Assembly (NCBI GenBank): GCA_047630355.1
Contig: JBLHXN010000076.1
Coordinates: 1 to 15,654, forward strand
DNA length: 15,654 nucleotides
Reading direction: 5' to 3'
Source of the DNA: JANQUM01 sp047630355
GTDB lineage: Bacteria; Bacteroidota; Bacteroidia; Cytophagales; Spirosomataceae
Shown: positions 1-7,451 of the stretch, piece after piece
Position numbering within the stretch: position 1 is the first letter of the stretch
How the letters are laid out: every line of letters starts with the position of its first letter
The notes under the pieces: generated by a model
What the model was told of the DNA's origin: nothing
The model's input: only the letters and a program-made list of their open reading frames with translations
Database searches by the model: none
Translations under genes and position numbers: made by a program

Positions 1-1
1 C

Positions 2-2098
2 GTTTGCCAAAACAACGCCGACGAAGAAGTAATTCGCAGCCGCATTATTGAGATTGAACTCGAAAATCCGGCAGATACCAAATTAGTCAAAGAAATCCTT
101 TCTGATTTATCCGGCGATGGTACTTGGGCAACTATTGACTATAAAGACGTTTCCCGAACCGGTTTCCGGCACGGCGAACACCTGAGGAATATGGTTGAAA
201 TGGCATTAGCATACAAACAGCCCGAATCTGATTTGTACGGAGATACTGCATTGAAATCTGGATTCGATAAGGCCTTGAGCTACTGGCTTGAAAATGATTT
301 TATCAGTGATAATTGGTGGTGGAACCAAATCGGAACAACGAAAGCACTCACAAGTATCTTATTGATTATGGATGATGATTTGACCGAAAGTCAAGTTGCC
401 GAAATATCGAAAATTACCAGTCGGGCAAACTTAAACGCTTCGGGTGCAAGACCAAGCGGCGACCGAATAAAAATAGCGGGAATTCTGGCGAAGAACTTGC
501 TATTCAAACGCGATTCTGCTGAGTTTGCAAAAAATATTGACGTCATAGAAAAAGAAATAAAATTCACCACTGGAAGCCGTGGAATGCAACACGATTACAG
601 TTTCCACCATCGGGAAGATCGGGTAAATAATACCACTTCGTACGGCAAAGGTTACGCTGATGCGTTTGCCGAATGGGCGGTGTACGTTTCGGAAACAAAA
701 TACGCTTTCTCAGCTGAGCCCATGCAACAGCTAACCGACTATTATTTGGATGGAATCTGTAAACAAATTGCATTTGGGAAATTTGCCGATTATGGCGTGA
801 TGAACCGCGGAATAAGTAGGGCAGGAGGTTACGGAAACTATACCAATACCAAAACTTTGGAGAACCTTTTAAAAGCCTCTAACTATCGTAAAAGCGATTT
901 ACTGGAAATGATAAAATTACGGAAGGGCGAAGCTGCCGCTCCGAAATCTTACGCGAAATTCTTCTGGCAAACTGAGCATTTTACTCTCCAACGTCCTGAC
1001 TTTTTCACATCGGTAAGAATGCACTCTGTCCGTAATCAGAACATGGAAGTGCCTTACAACGGGGAAGGACTCACGAACCATCATCGGGGTGATGGTACAA
1101 ACTACCTCACCACATCTGGAACCGAATACGTTGGAACACCACCCATTTATGATTGGCAAAAAATACCCGGGGCCACAATTTTGCAAAAAGCGGTGTTGCC
1201 GTCAGACAAAGAAATTCAAAAACGAGGACTCACCGAATTTGTGGGGGCAACAACCGATGGTTACTACGGCACAGTAGGTTATGATTTCAAAAGTCCACAC
1301 GATCCGCTTGCAGCTCATAAAGCGTGGTTTTTCTTCGATGATAAATACGTTTGCCTTGGTACAAATATTAACTCAAAGGCTAATTTAGAAGCGGTTACTA
1401 CCATAAACCAAACAAATCTGAACGGAAACATAATTATTAAATCTTCGAATGGCGAGCAAATGCTGACCGAAGGACAGCGTGAATTAACCGATACGCAGTG
1501 GATTTTGCACGACGGAGTTGGCTACGTGTTCCCGCCTAATCAGAAAGTTTATATCTCAAACAAACCTGAGCGTGGCTCGTGGTTTAGCATCAATCGCCAA
1601 ACAGATTCTCCGAAAGAAACGGTTACGTCGCCGATGTTTAAACTCTGGGTTTCGCATGGAAATAAACCTACGGATGCAACTTACCAGTACGTTGTAATTC
1701 CAACTGCCGACGCTGACTTACTGAACGGAAACTCAATTGATGATTTACGAATACTGAGTAATACAAAAAATATTCAAGCGGTAATGCACGAGGATTTGCA
1801 AATTTGTCAAGCCGTTTTCTATCAAAATGGTTCGTTGAAAATTTCAAACTCGGTAACGTTCACAACTGAAACTTCAGGAATAGTGATCGTGAAATTAGCG
1901 GACGGAAATATCAAGGAAGTTACCGTCAGTGACCCCACCCGCAAATTGAGTGAGTTTACTTTTTCGGTGAACAAAAAATTGGGCAAACCGCAAAGTGATA
2001 ATGCTGATGTAGTAAATACTTCTTCCAACGAAACACAAGTTTCGGTCAAATTACCACAGACAGTTTACGTCGGAAAAAGCGTTACAGTTACTTTTTAG
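2..2098 (+). CDS. Polysaccharide lyase family 8 (PL8), 5'-truncated by the window edge
   Basis: The reading frame is open from base 2 to the stop at 2096-2098 (698 codons), so the ATG at 191 is internal and the true start lies left of the window. PL8 enzymes cleave uronate-containing polysaccharides (hyaluronate, chondroitin, xanthan) by beta-elimination. The visible part holds the end of the alpha/alpha toroid and the beta-sandwich domains. Family landmarks: VSRTGFRHGEHL near 150-185; NWWWNQIG near 311-334; QHDYSFHHR with candidate catalytic His codons at 605 and 608; the Tyr of SYGKGY at 641; the Arg pair of NRGISR at 806 and 818; the Glu of NGEGL at 1064, followed by GDGTNYL. The TGAN-type segment that carries the catalytic Asn in characterised members here reads SGARPSGDRIK, so the Asn seems replaced or shifted. 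Any signal peptide would be outside the window. The substrate cannot be read from sequence; a neighbouring secreted lyase and rhamnose genes suggest an acidic rhamnose-containing glycan. Confidence 0.85.
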   Translation, partial: VCQNNADEEVIRSRIIEIELENPADTKLVKEILSDLSGDGTWATIDYKDVSRTGFRHGEHLRNMVEMALAYKQPESDLYGDTALKSGFDKALSYWLENDFISDNWWWNQIGTTKALTSILLIMDDDLTESQVAEISKITSRANLNASGARPSGDRIKIAGILAKNLLFKRDSAEFAKNIDVIEKEIKFTTGSRGMQHDYSFHHREDRVNNTTSYGKGYADAFAEWAVYVSETKYAFSAEPMQQLTDYYLDGICKQIAFGKFADYGVMNRGISRAGGYGNYTNTKTLENLLKASNYRKSDLLEMIKLRKGEAAAPKSYAKFFWQTEHFTLQRPDFFTSVRMHSVRNQNMEVPYNGEGLTNHHRGDGTNYLTTSGTEYVGTPPIYDWQKIPGATILQKAVLPSDKEIQKRGLTEFVGATTDGYYGTVGYDFKSPHDPLAAHKAWFFFDDKYVCLGTNINSKANLEAVTTINQTNLNGNIIIKSSNGEQMLTEGQRELTDTQWILHDGVGYVFPPNQKVYISNKPERGSWFSINRQTDSPKETVTSPMFKLWVSHGNKPTDATYQYVVIPTADADLLNGNSIDDLRILSNTKNIQAVMHEDLQICQAVFYQNGSLKISNSVTFTTETSGIVIVKLADGNIKEVTVSDPTRKLSEFTFSVNKKLGKPQSDNADVVNTSSNETQVSVKLPQTVYVGKSVTVTF

Positions 2099-2110
2099 AG
2101 ATAAGAAAGC

Positions 2111-3319
2111 ATGATTTTACAACAGAAAATACAGATAAAAAAGACGTGTATTATATTCTTTCTTCTAATCAGTTCTGTAACGGCTTTTGGTCAATACAAT
2201 GAATTAACCGTAGTCGAAATCAAAGCTGAGGCGGTTCGTATTTTGAAGAAAACTACGTTAAAGCAAGCGAAGAAAGCTCTCAAATCTGAACCGATTACCG
2301 TCACCTCCAACGTTTCCGAACGCTCGGCGGGAGGGATTCACGATTTCTACTCCGAAGGCGATTATTGGTGGCAAAATCCTGATGACTTGGACGGACCTTA
2401 CATCCGCCGAGACGGAAAAACAAATCCTGATAATTTCACGGCACATCGGTTGGCGATGGTGCGTTTTAGTAAACTCGTCGGCTCGTTGACATCCGCCTAT
2501 TTAATTACCGAAAACTCAAAGTATGCTGAGCAGGTGAGGAAACACCTTGCAGCTTGGTTTATAACTGATAAAACGAGGATGAACCCGTCGCTACTCTACG
2601 CTCAGGCAATTAAAGGCAGAGTTACGGGGCGTGGAATTGGGATTATTGATATGATTCAGATGATTGAAGTGGCTCAGTCGGTGATTGTTTTAGAGCGAAA
2701 AAATGCCATTCCTGCCGCAGAACTCAAAGCCATAAAATCGTGGTTTGCCGATTATTTAGAATGGATAACCACGCATCCCTACGGAATTGACGAACGGGAT
2801 ACCAAAAACAACCACGCGACGTGTTGGGTAATGCAAGTTGCGGCGTTTGCGAAATTGACCAATAATCAGCAATTACTCGATTATTGTTCGAATCGCTTTC
2901 GGGAAGTTTTGTTGCCCAATCAATTAGCAAAAGACGGCAGTTTTCCGTTAGAAATGGAGCGAACCAAGCCTTACGGTTACGCTTTGTTCAACCTCGATGC
3001 CATGACAACCGTTTGCCAAATTCTGAGTTTTAATAATACTTCACTTTGGGATTTTACCACGTCCAACGGGAAGAATATTCAGTCTGCCATTGAGTTTATG
3101 CACCCGTTTGTGGAGGATAAAACTACGTGGGAACCACCGCCTGACGTTATGTACTACGACGAATGGCCGGTTGCTCACCCATTTCTATTATTTGGCTCCA
3201 CCCAGTTCAAAAACAAAGACTGGTTCAAGACTTGGGCCCGTTTAGAGCATTTCCCCGAAACCCAAGAAGTAATCCGTAATTTACCAATAAGAAACCCGTT
3301 GATTTGGGTACTTGATTAA
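2111..3319 (+). CDS. Secreted alginate-lyase-domain protein (PL38/PL5-like)
   Basis: A complete 402-residue protein starting 12 bp after the PL8 stop, so the two are probably cotranscribed. Residues 1-27 form a Sec signal peptide (basic start, hydrophobic IIFFLLISSV core, likely cut after AFG), with no lipobox Cys, so the product is periplasmic or secreted. The mature part matches the alginate_lyase (alpha/alpha)-barrel family: HDFYSEGDYWWQNP at 77-90, GPYIRRDGKTNPDNF at 95-109, MNPSLLYAQAI at 157-167, GRGIGIID at 173-180, and the catalytic-type NNHATCW at 233-239. ERTKPYGYALFNLDAM at 283-298 supplies the Arg/Tyr region. In this fold an Asn-His-Arg-Tyr set acts on the uronate. Members include PL5 mannuronate lyases and PL38 glucuronan lyases; the EGDYWWxNP pattern and Bacteroidota context favour a PL38-like enzyme, but that choice is inference. 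It converges with the rhamnose operon, with only 10 bp between the stops. Confidence 0.85.
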   Translation: MILQQKIQIKKTCIIFFLLISSVTAFGQYNELTVVEIKAEAVRILKKTTLKQAKKALKSEPITVTSNVSERSAGGIHDFYSEGDYWWQNPDDLDGPYIRRDGKTNPDNFTAHRLAMVRFSKLVGSLTSAYLITENSKYAEQVRKHLAAWFITDKTRMNPSLLYAQAIKGRVTGRGIGIIDMIQMIEVAQSVIVLERKNAIPAAELKAIKSWFADYLEWITTHPYGIDERDTKNNHATCWVMQVAAFAKLTNNQQLLDYCSNRFREVLLPNQLAKDGSFPLEMERTKPYGYALFNLDAMTTVCQILSFNNTSLWDFTTSNGKNIQSAIEFMHPFVEDKTTWEPPPDVMYYDEWPVAHPFLLFGSTQFKNKDWFKTWARLEHFPETQEVIRNLPIRNPLIWVLD

Positions 3320-3329
3320 GTGATTTTTT

Positions 3330-4727
3330 CTACGATTTCTTCTGTTGAAAACGACTGAAAATCAAAAATAATACACCGCAGAGTAACCAAGCAGGAAGCG
3401 TGACAAACGAAAGAAAAATGTCGAATTGCAACGAGATACCGTAAAACACTCCGAAGCTAATTAACCAAGCGTAGAATACTGACTTGTTGAAACTTATTCC
3501 CGCAACTTCGGCGTAGTTTTTTTGGATACCTGCCTGTTTGTGGAAGAAATGCTCAAACACGATAACCGCCCCAAACGGTGCTAAAATGAAACCGTACAAC
3601 GCCACAAAACCCAATAGCTTCATTGCAAAGGCGGGAAACAGTCCGGCAACGGTCGCAATTCCTCCGGCAATAAATGTAACTTTGGCGGTTGATAATTTGG
3701 GAAGAATCGCCTGAAACGCCAATCCCGCCCGGTAAATGGTTGGGTTAGCGGTTGTCCAGCCCGCTAAAACCACCGCGATAATTCCTAAAACCCCGATGGC
3801 GTTATAAGCGAGTGGCCCGGGTGCAACGGGTGGAGCTTCTCCGGCTACTAAAAACGCCTGAGCTTCGGGTGATTGTACGTAAACGGCGTATAAAAGAGCG
3901 GCGGCAATCCACGCCATATAATGTCCTACGTACATTCCGGCGGCGGTTGTCCAGCCTGAACTTGCCTTTTTTGCGAACCTGAAAACTGATAAATCTGACA
4001 TGCCGATGTGCATCGCCGCGTTAGCAAACCAAGACCAGATTACGACGTGCCAAAACGTATATTTGATCTGACCCGGAAACGGTTCTGAGCCTTCTCCCCA
4101 GACATTCCAAAAATCGCTAAAACTGCTTACACCGAGCTGATTTAACGCCACGATGCCGCAAGCTATAAATGCCAAAATGATAATTGGCGACATCCAGTTG
4201 GCTGCTTTTGAAACGGTATCGTATCCGCGAGCCGCCACAAGTGAGATTATCAAACCGATCAATGAAACGATTATTACCCACGTAAATCCGTTGGGCGTGG
4301 TATCGGTCAATTTTGGCATGGGCATGTCAAACGGAATGCCTACGGCGGTTGCGGATACGGTAATCATTGAACCCGCCAGAAAACAGAAAAGCACGCCGTT
4401 AGCAAGGTTATACCACGTTACAAGCTGTTTTCCACATATCTTTTCTAATTGATAATATAAAGTTAGCCGATTTTTTACGGCGATTTCGGCGGTTAGGTAT
4501 CGCCAGCTTATCACCGCCAGGAAATTTCCCAAAAGCAAACCAACAATTAAATCGAATGCACTTACACCTGCCGTTAGAAACAGTGGCCCGATTACAAATT
4601 CTGTACCGGCGGCGTGTTCTCCAGCGTACATTCCAAGAAAGCTTTTCCAGCTTTTCCAACTCGATTGCGGAACGGGAGTCCGTTCAAATTCACCGCTTTC
4701 GACGGTTTCGGTAGGATTTTGATTCAT
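3330..4727 (-). CDS. NCS1-like (purine-cytosine permease type) membrane transporter of the rhamnose operon
   Basis: Last gene of the rhamnose operon. The ATG at 4727 (MNQNPTETVE) gives 465 residues and leaves 26 bp after the kinase stop. An in-frame ATG at 4784 would add 19 residues and overlap the kinase by 31 bp, so 4727 is preferred. The protein is highly hydrophobic, with about twelve membrane segments and a charged N-terminal tail. Family-like stretches are GMYAGEHAAGTEFVIGP, LLLGNFLAVISW and ANWMSPIIILAF, resembling NCS1 nucleobase:cation symporters, though identity to characterised members looks low. It is the only transporter in an operon with isomerase, kinase and aldolase genes for L-rhamnose, so rhamnose (or a rhamnose derivative) is the likely cargo by context. 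NCS1 members are known for nucleobases, hydantoins and vitamins, so this would be a new specificity. A decayed paralogue lies at 15303-15654. Confidence 0.72.
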   Translation of the reverse strand: MNQNPTETVESGEFERTPVPQSSWKSWKSFLGMYAGEHAAGTEFVIGPLFLTAGVSAFDLIVGLLLGNFLAVISWRYLTAEIAVKNRLTLYYQLEKICGKQLVTWYNLANGVLFCFLAGSMITVSATAVGIPFDMPMPKLTDTTPNGFTWVIIVSLIGLIISLVAARGYDTVSKAANWMSPIIILAFIACGIVALNQLGVSSFSDFWNVWGEGSEPFPGQIKYTFWHVVIWSWFANAAMHIGMSDLSVFRFAKKASSGWTTAAGMYVGHYMAWIAAALLYAVYVQSPEAQAFLVAGEAPPVAPGPLAYNAIGVLGIIAVVLAGWTTANPTIYRAGLAFQAILPKLSTAKVTFIAGGIATVAGLFPAFAMKLLGFVALYGFILAPFGAVIVFEHFFHKQAGIQKNYAEVAGISFNKSVFYAWLISFGVFYGISLQFDIFLSFVTLPAWLLCGVLFLIFSRFQQKKS

Positions 4728-4753
4728 AAGTACAAAAGGTTGAATAGAGGAGG

Positions 4754-6067
4754 TTATTGAGTATAGGAATAGTAGTAAACGCACAACGCTGCTCCCAACG
4801 CAGAGCCTAATGTGGAGGAAGTAACGTGAAGTTTAAGGTTCGGTAGTTGATGTTTTAGTAATTTGACAAATACTTCGTTGTCCACGAAACCGCCGTCAAT
4901 ACATAAGTTACTTACTGGTGAGTTTCCAATTGCCGCGTTCAAATTTTCGATTTGTAAAGCCACCAATTCAAACATTAATTGATGGTACGCTTGCTCAAAT
5001 GATCGGTATGGATAACGTGTTGCTTCAACTTTACCATCATTGGGAATTCCTTCCCATCGAAAATAGCGAAGCGGATTTTTAGAAATTTCATTCAGGAAGT
5101 TTTCGTTGAAATGAACTACTTTGTGTCGCTCTTCCGAAACTCCGTAATGTGCGGCTAAAAGCTTTATTTGTTGATTGTATTCGTTGCCCAAAAAAATGCG
5201 GGTTGATTTTACAGGAGTCCCATCAACTTGCATGTATAAAATGGTGTTTTTTTGATCTGCTGACCGCTCTGACGGCTTACTGCTGAAAGGGTTTTGAGTA
5301 ACATTCCACGTTCCGGTAGATAAAAGAATAAAGGGTTCGGTGTTTTGTTTTATGTACGAAAATAAGGCCGCCGAGCTATCGTGAATACCTATACCAACCG
5401 AGAGTTTTTTTTCCTCGTAATCAATTTCTACGCTTCGGGTAGTTTCGGAAATGGGTGGGAACAGGTCGATGACTTTTTCGTCATAAACCCATTGGTGGTA
5501 GTCATTTTTCGTAAAATCCCACAAAGCCGTATGACAACCGATACTGGTATATTCTGTGGTTGGGATTTTCGTAAATAAATAACTGAGATATTGCGGAAGG
5601 TGCAACGAAGAACGAATTTTTGAATAGATATCGGGTTTTGTTTTTTTGAGCCAGTAAAGCTGCATTCCTGAGTTTAACATGTCCGCATTTGACGAGCCTG
5701 TAGTTTCCGTAAATGCTTCTTCGGAACCGTACTTTTTGAAGAACTGCTCTGAAATGTCCTGCGGATAAGGTTTGGTGTAATTGTAAAGTGGGGTAAGCGG
5801 TTCACCATCGGCATCGATGTGCACAAAGCTTGCCCCGTAAGTTGAAAAATTAAGCAACGTAATGTGAAAACGGGAATCATTAAATGCATTGCGGAAAGTG
5901 TTTTTGACCCAAACTGTTAGAGCGAGTAAATCTTCGGTAGGATGTCCGTCTTCATCTTCTATTAAATCAAAAGAAGCGTATTCGCGGTGAACTTCTTCAA
6001 ATTCGTCATTGAAAAGAAAGAATTTCTTGTTGGTTTTCCCAATGTCAAAAACGGCGGTCACTTTCAT
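4754..6067 (-). CDS. FGGY-family carbohydrate kinase, probable L-rhamnulokinase
   Basis: Complete 437-residue kinase, slightly shorter than the usual 480-500 residues of the family. Both FGGY domains are visible: the N-terminal phosphate loop FDIGKTNKK at 7-15; GIHDSSAAL around 226-234, whose Asp (about 229) matches the catalytic base region seen as GHDTASAV in E. coli RhaB; LLSTGTWN around 248-255 for the second phosphate contact; and the adenosine-site motif CIDGGFVDNE around 388-397. It should phosphorylate L-rhamnulose to L-rhamnulose-1-phosphate in the cytoplasm, feeding the aldolase of the same operon. The start lies 15 bp after the isomerase stop and is preceded by a weak AGGAT, so translation is closely linked. 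The sugar assignment rests on operon context; fuculose or xylulose kinases share the same motifs. Confidence 0.82.
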   Translation of the reverse strand: MKVTAVFDIGKTNKKFFLFNDEFEEVHREYASFDLIEDEDGHPTEDLLALTVWVKNTFRNAFNDSRFHITLLNFSTYGASFVHIDADGEPLTPLYNYTKPYPQDISEQFFKKYGSEEAFTETTGSSNADMLNSGMQLYWLKKTKPDIYSKIRSSLHLPQYLSYLFTKIPTTEYTSIGCHTALWDFTKNDYHQWVYDEKVIDLFPPISETTRSVEIDYEEKKLSVGIGIHDSSAALFSYIKQNTEPFILLSTGTWNVTQNPFSSKPSERSADQKNTILYMQVDGTPVKSTRIFLGNEYNQQIKLLAAHYGVSEERHKVVHFNENFLNEISKNPLRYFRWEGIPNDGKVEATRYPYRSFEQAYHQLMFELVALQIENLNAAIGNSPVSNLCIDGGFVDNEVFVKLLKHQLPNLKLHVTSSTLGSALGAALCVYYYSYTQ

Positions 6068-6082
6068 ATCCTAAAGAATAAT

Positions 6083-7363
6083 TTACAATCCAGTTGCAAT
6101 CGAGTTTTTACCGCGTTCTGCGATTAACTTTTTCCTAACTTTCAGCTTTCTGTAGGTTTCAATTGGTTTCAGGGCTCCACCTCGTTGTAGCCGGGCTTGT
6201 TGTAATAAAGGGCGTACGTCGGTGCGGAAAGCATTCTGCAGTATTTCTTGACAAAGCACCACATCGTGTGCCAATTGGGCATCCCGTAACTCCTGTTGAT
6301 TAATAAGTAAAGCTTTACAGTACGCTTCTTGAATTGCCTCTAACGATTGCAACAAATCTTCCAGCGGGTCTTTGATGTTGTGGCTTGCGTCGATCATCCA
6401 GGCTAAGTCAGGATTCTGCGGATTATTTGCCATTCCGTAAACTAACTCGTTGAAAATGAGGAATAACGCGTAGGGTTTGACGCTGCCTGCCGTCGCGTCA
6501 TCGTCACCGTATTTACTATCGTTAAAATGGAAACCGCCTAATTTCCCTTTATACATCAATGTCGCGACGATTTGCTCGATGTTTGTGTTGGGCAAATGAT
6601 GTCCGAGATCCACGAGGGTAAAAGCTTTCTCTCCACAGGCATTTGCCAGCATCATCGATGTGCCCCAATCCTGAATGACGGTGCTGTAAAAATTCGGCTC
6701 GTACGGTTTATATTCGATAAATATTTTCCAGTCATCGGGGAGGGTAGCGTAAATTTCCTTTAAACTGGTTTCGGTCGTCTCTAAAGCTCTTTGAAAATTC
6801 GTTTGTCCCGGAAAATTGGAGCCGTCGGCAAGCCAAACGGTCAGACTCGTTGAACCCAGCTTTTCGCCGATTTTTATGACGTCAATATTGTGTTGAACTG
6901 CTTGTTCGCGAGCCGCTTTGGCGGTGTTGCTCAACGAACCAAACTTGTACGACGCTGCAGAAGCTTTTTGATTCTGAAATGTATTGGAGTTTACGGCATC
7001 AAATTTCAAATCCAATGAATTAGCCAGTTCTTTAATTGCCTGATAGTCTTCCGGAACATCCCACGGAATGTGCAACGAAATAGTTCCCGCCGTTTGTGAG
7101 AGAGCGTGTATCAACCCAACATCTCCAATTTTTTGTTCCAGATTACTGGGTTCGCCGAAATAGGAAAAACGCCCGAAACGCGTTCCGCCTGCACCCAAGG
7201 CCCAGCTCGGAATTGCTACTTGAAAATCAGCCAATTTTTGGATGATTTCGTTGACCGCCACATTGGTTTTGACCAGTTTGTTAGACAGAAAATTATAATC
7301 ATCTTGATGCGTTGCCAAGTCTTTCTTTGAACTCTCAGCAATTATTTCTTTATCTAAAATCAT
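6083..7363 (-). CDS. rhaI: L-rhamnose isomerase (RhaI type)
   Basis: Complete 426-residue TIM-barrel sugar isomerase that converts L-rhamnose to L-rhamnulose. All metal-site residues known from the Pseudomonas stutzeri L-rhamnose isomerase appear with a constant offset of two: Glu217 (in IEYKPYEP), Asp252 and His255 (VDLGHH), His279 (GGFHFNDSKYG), Asp287 and Asp289 (GDDD), and Asp325 (MIDASHN). The length is also close to the roughly 430 residues of that enzyme. This is the RhaI type, distinct from E. coli RhaA. It sits second in the minus-strand operon, 88 bp after rhaEW and 15 bp before the kinase. The gap upstream carries a GC-rich hairpin repeat (7412-7446). RhaI enzymes can accept other aldoses such as D-allose, but the operon makes rhamnose the physiological substrate. 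Confidence 0.93.
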   Translation of the reverse strand: MILDKEIIAESSKKDLATHQDDYNFLSNKLVKTNVAVNEIIQKLADFQVAIPSWALGAGGTRFGRFSYFGEPSNLEQKIGDVGLIHALSQTAGTISLHIPWDVPEDYQAIKELANSLDLKFDAVNSNTFQNQKASAASYKFGSLSNTAKAAREQAVQHNIDVIKIGEKLGSTSLTVWLADGSNFPGQTNFQRALETTETSLKEIYATLPDDWKIFIEYKPYEPNFYSTVIQDWGTSMMLANACGEKAFTLVDLGHHLPNTNIEQIVATLMYKGKLGGFHFNDSKYGDDDATAGSVKPYALFLIFNELVYGMANNPQNPDLAWMIDASHNIKDPLEDLLQSLEAIQEAYCKALLINQQELRDAQLAHDVVLCQEILQNAFRTDVRPLLQQARLQRGGALKPIETYRKLKVRKKLIAERGKNSIATGL

Positions 7364-7411
7364 GAGTTGTGGTTATTCGTATCCTAATAATAATCTCAAA
7401 GAGATAGAAAA

Positions 7412-7446
7412 CTCCCTCCCCATCGTTGGGGAGGGCAGGGGTGGGG
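7412..7446. repeat. GC-rich hairpin repeat inside the rhamnose operon
   Basis: CCCTCCCC (7414-7421) and GGGGAGGG (7428-7435) form a perfect 8-bp stem with a 6-nt loop ATCGTT, followed by a G-rich tail GCAGGGGTGGGG to 7446. It lies in the 88-bp gap between rhaEW and the isomerase gene. The composition contrasts sharply with the surrounding AT-rich spacer. It resembles dispersed intergenic GC-rich elements familiar from Bacteroidota genomes. It could stabilise or process the operon mRNA, or attenuate downstream genes. There is no T-run after it on the minus strand, so a plain terminator is unlikely. Confidence 0.6.
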
Positions 7447-7451
7447 TTGTT

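Noticed and set aside
191..193. ATG at 191 as the start of the PL8 gene
   Set aside because: The frame is open to the left edge and the upstream codons encode conserved PL8 residues (VSRTGFRHGEHL), so it is an internal Met.
4153..4452. Plus-strand 99-codon open frame inside the permease gene
   Set aside because: Antisense to membrane segments of a well-supported gene; no independent start signal or recognisable domain.
4728..4784. Longer N-terminus of the permease starting at 4784
   Set aside because: It would overlap the kinase by 31 bp and add a hydrophobic leader that does not match the charged cytoplasmic tail expected before the first membrane segment.
7414..7435. Hairpin as an intrinsic terminator ending the rhaEW transcript
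   Set aside because: No T-run follows it on the minus strand and the next gene continues the same pathway; a repeat or mRNA-processing element is more likely.
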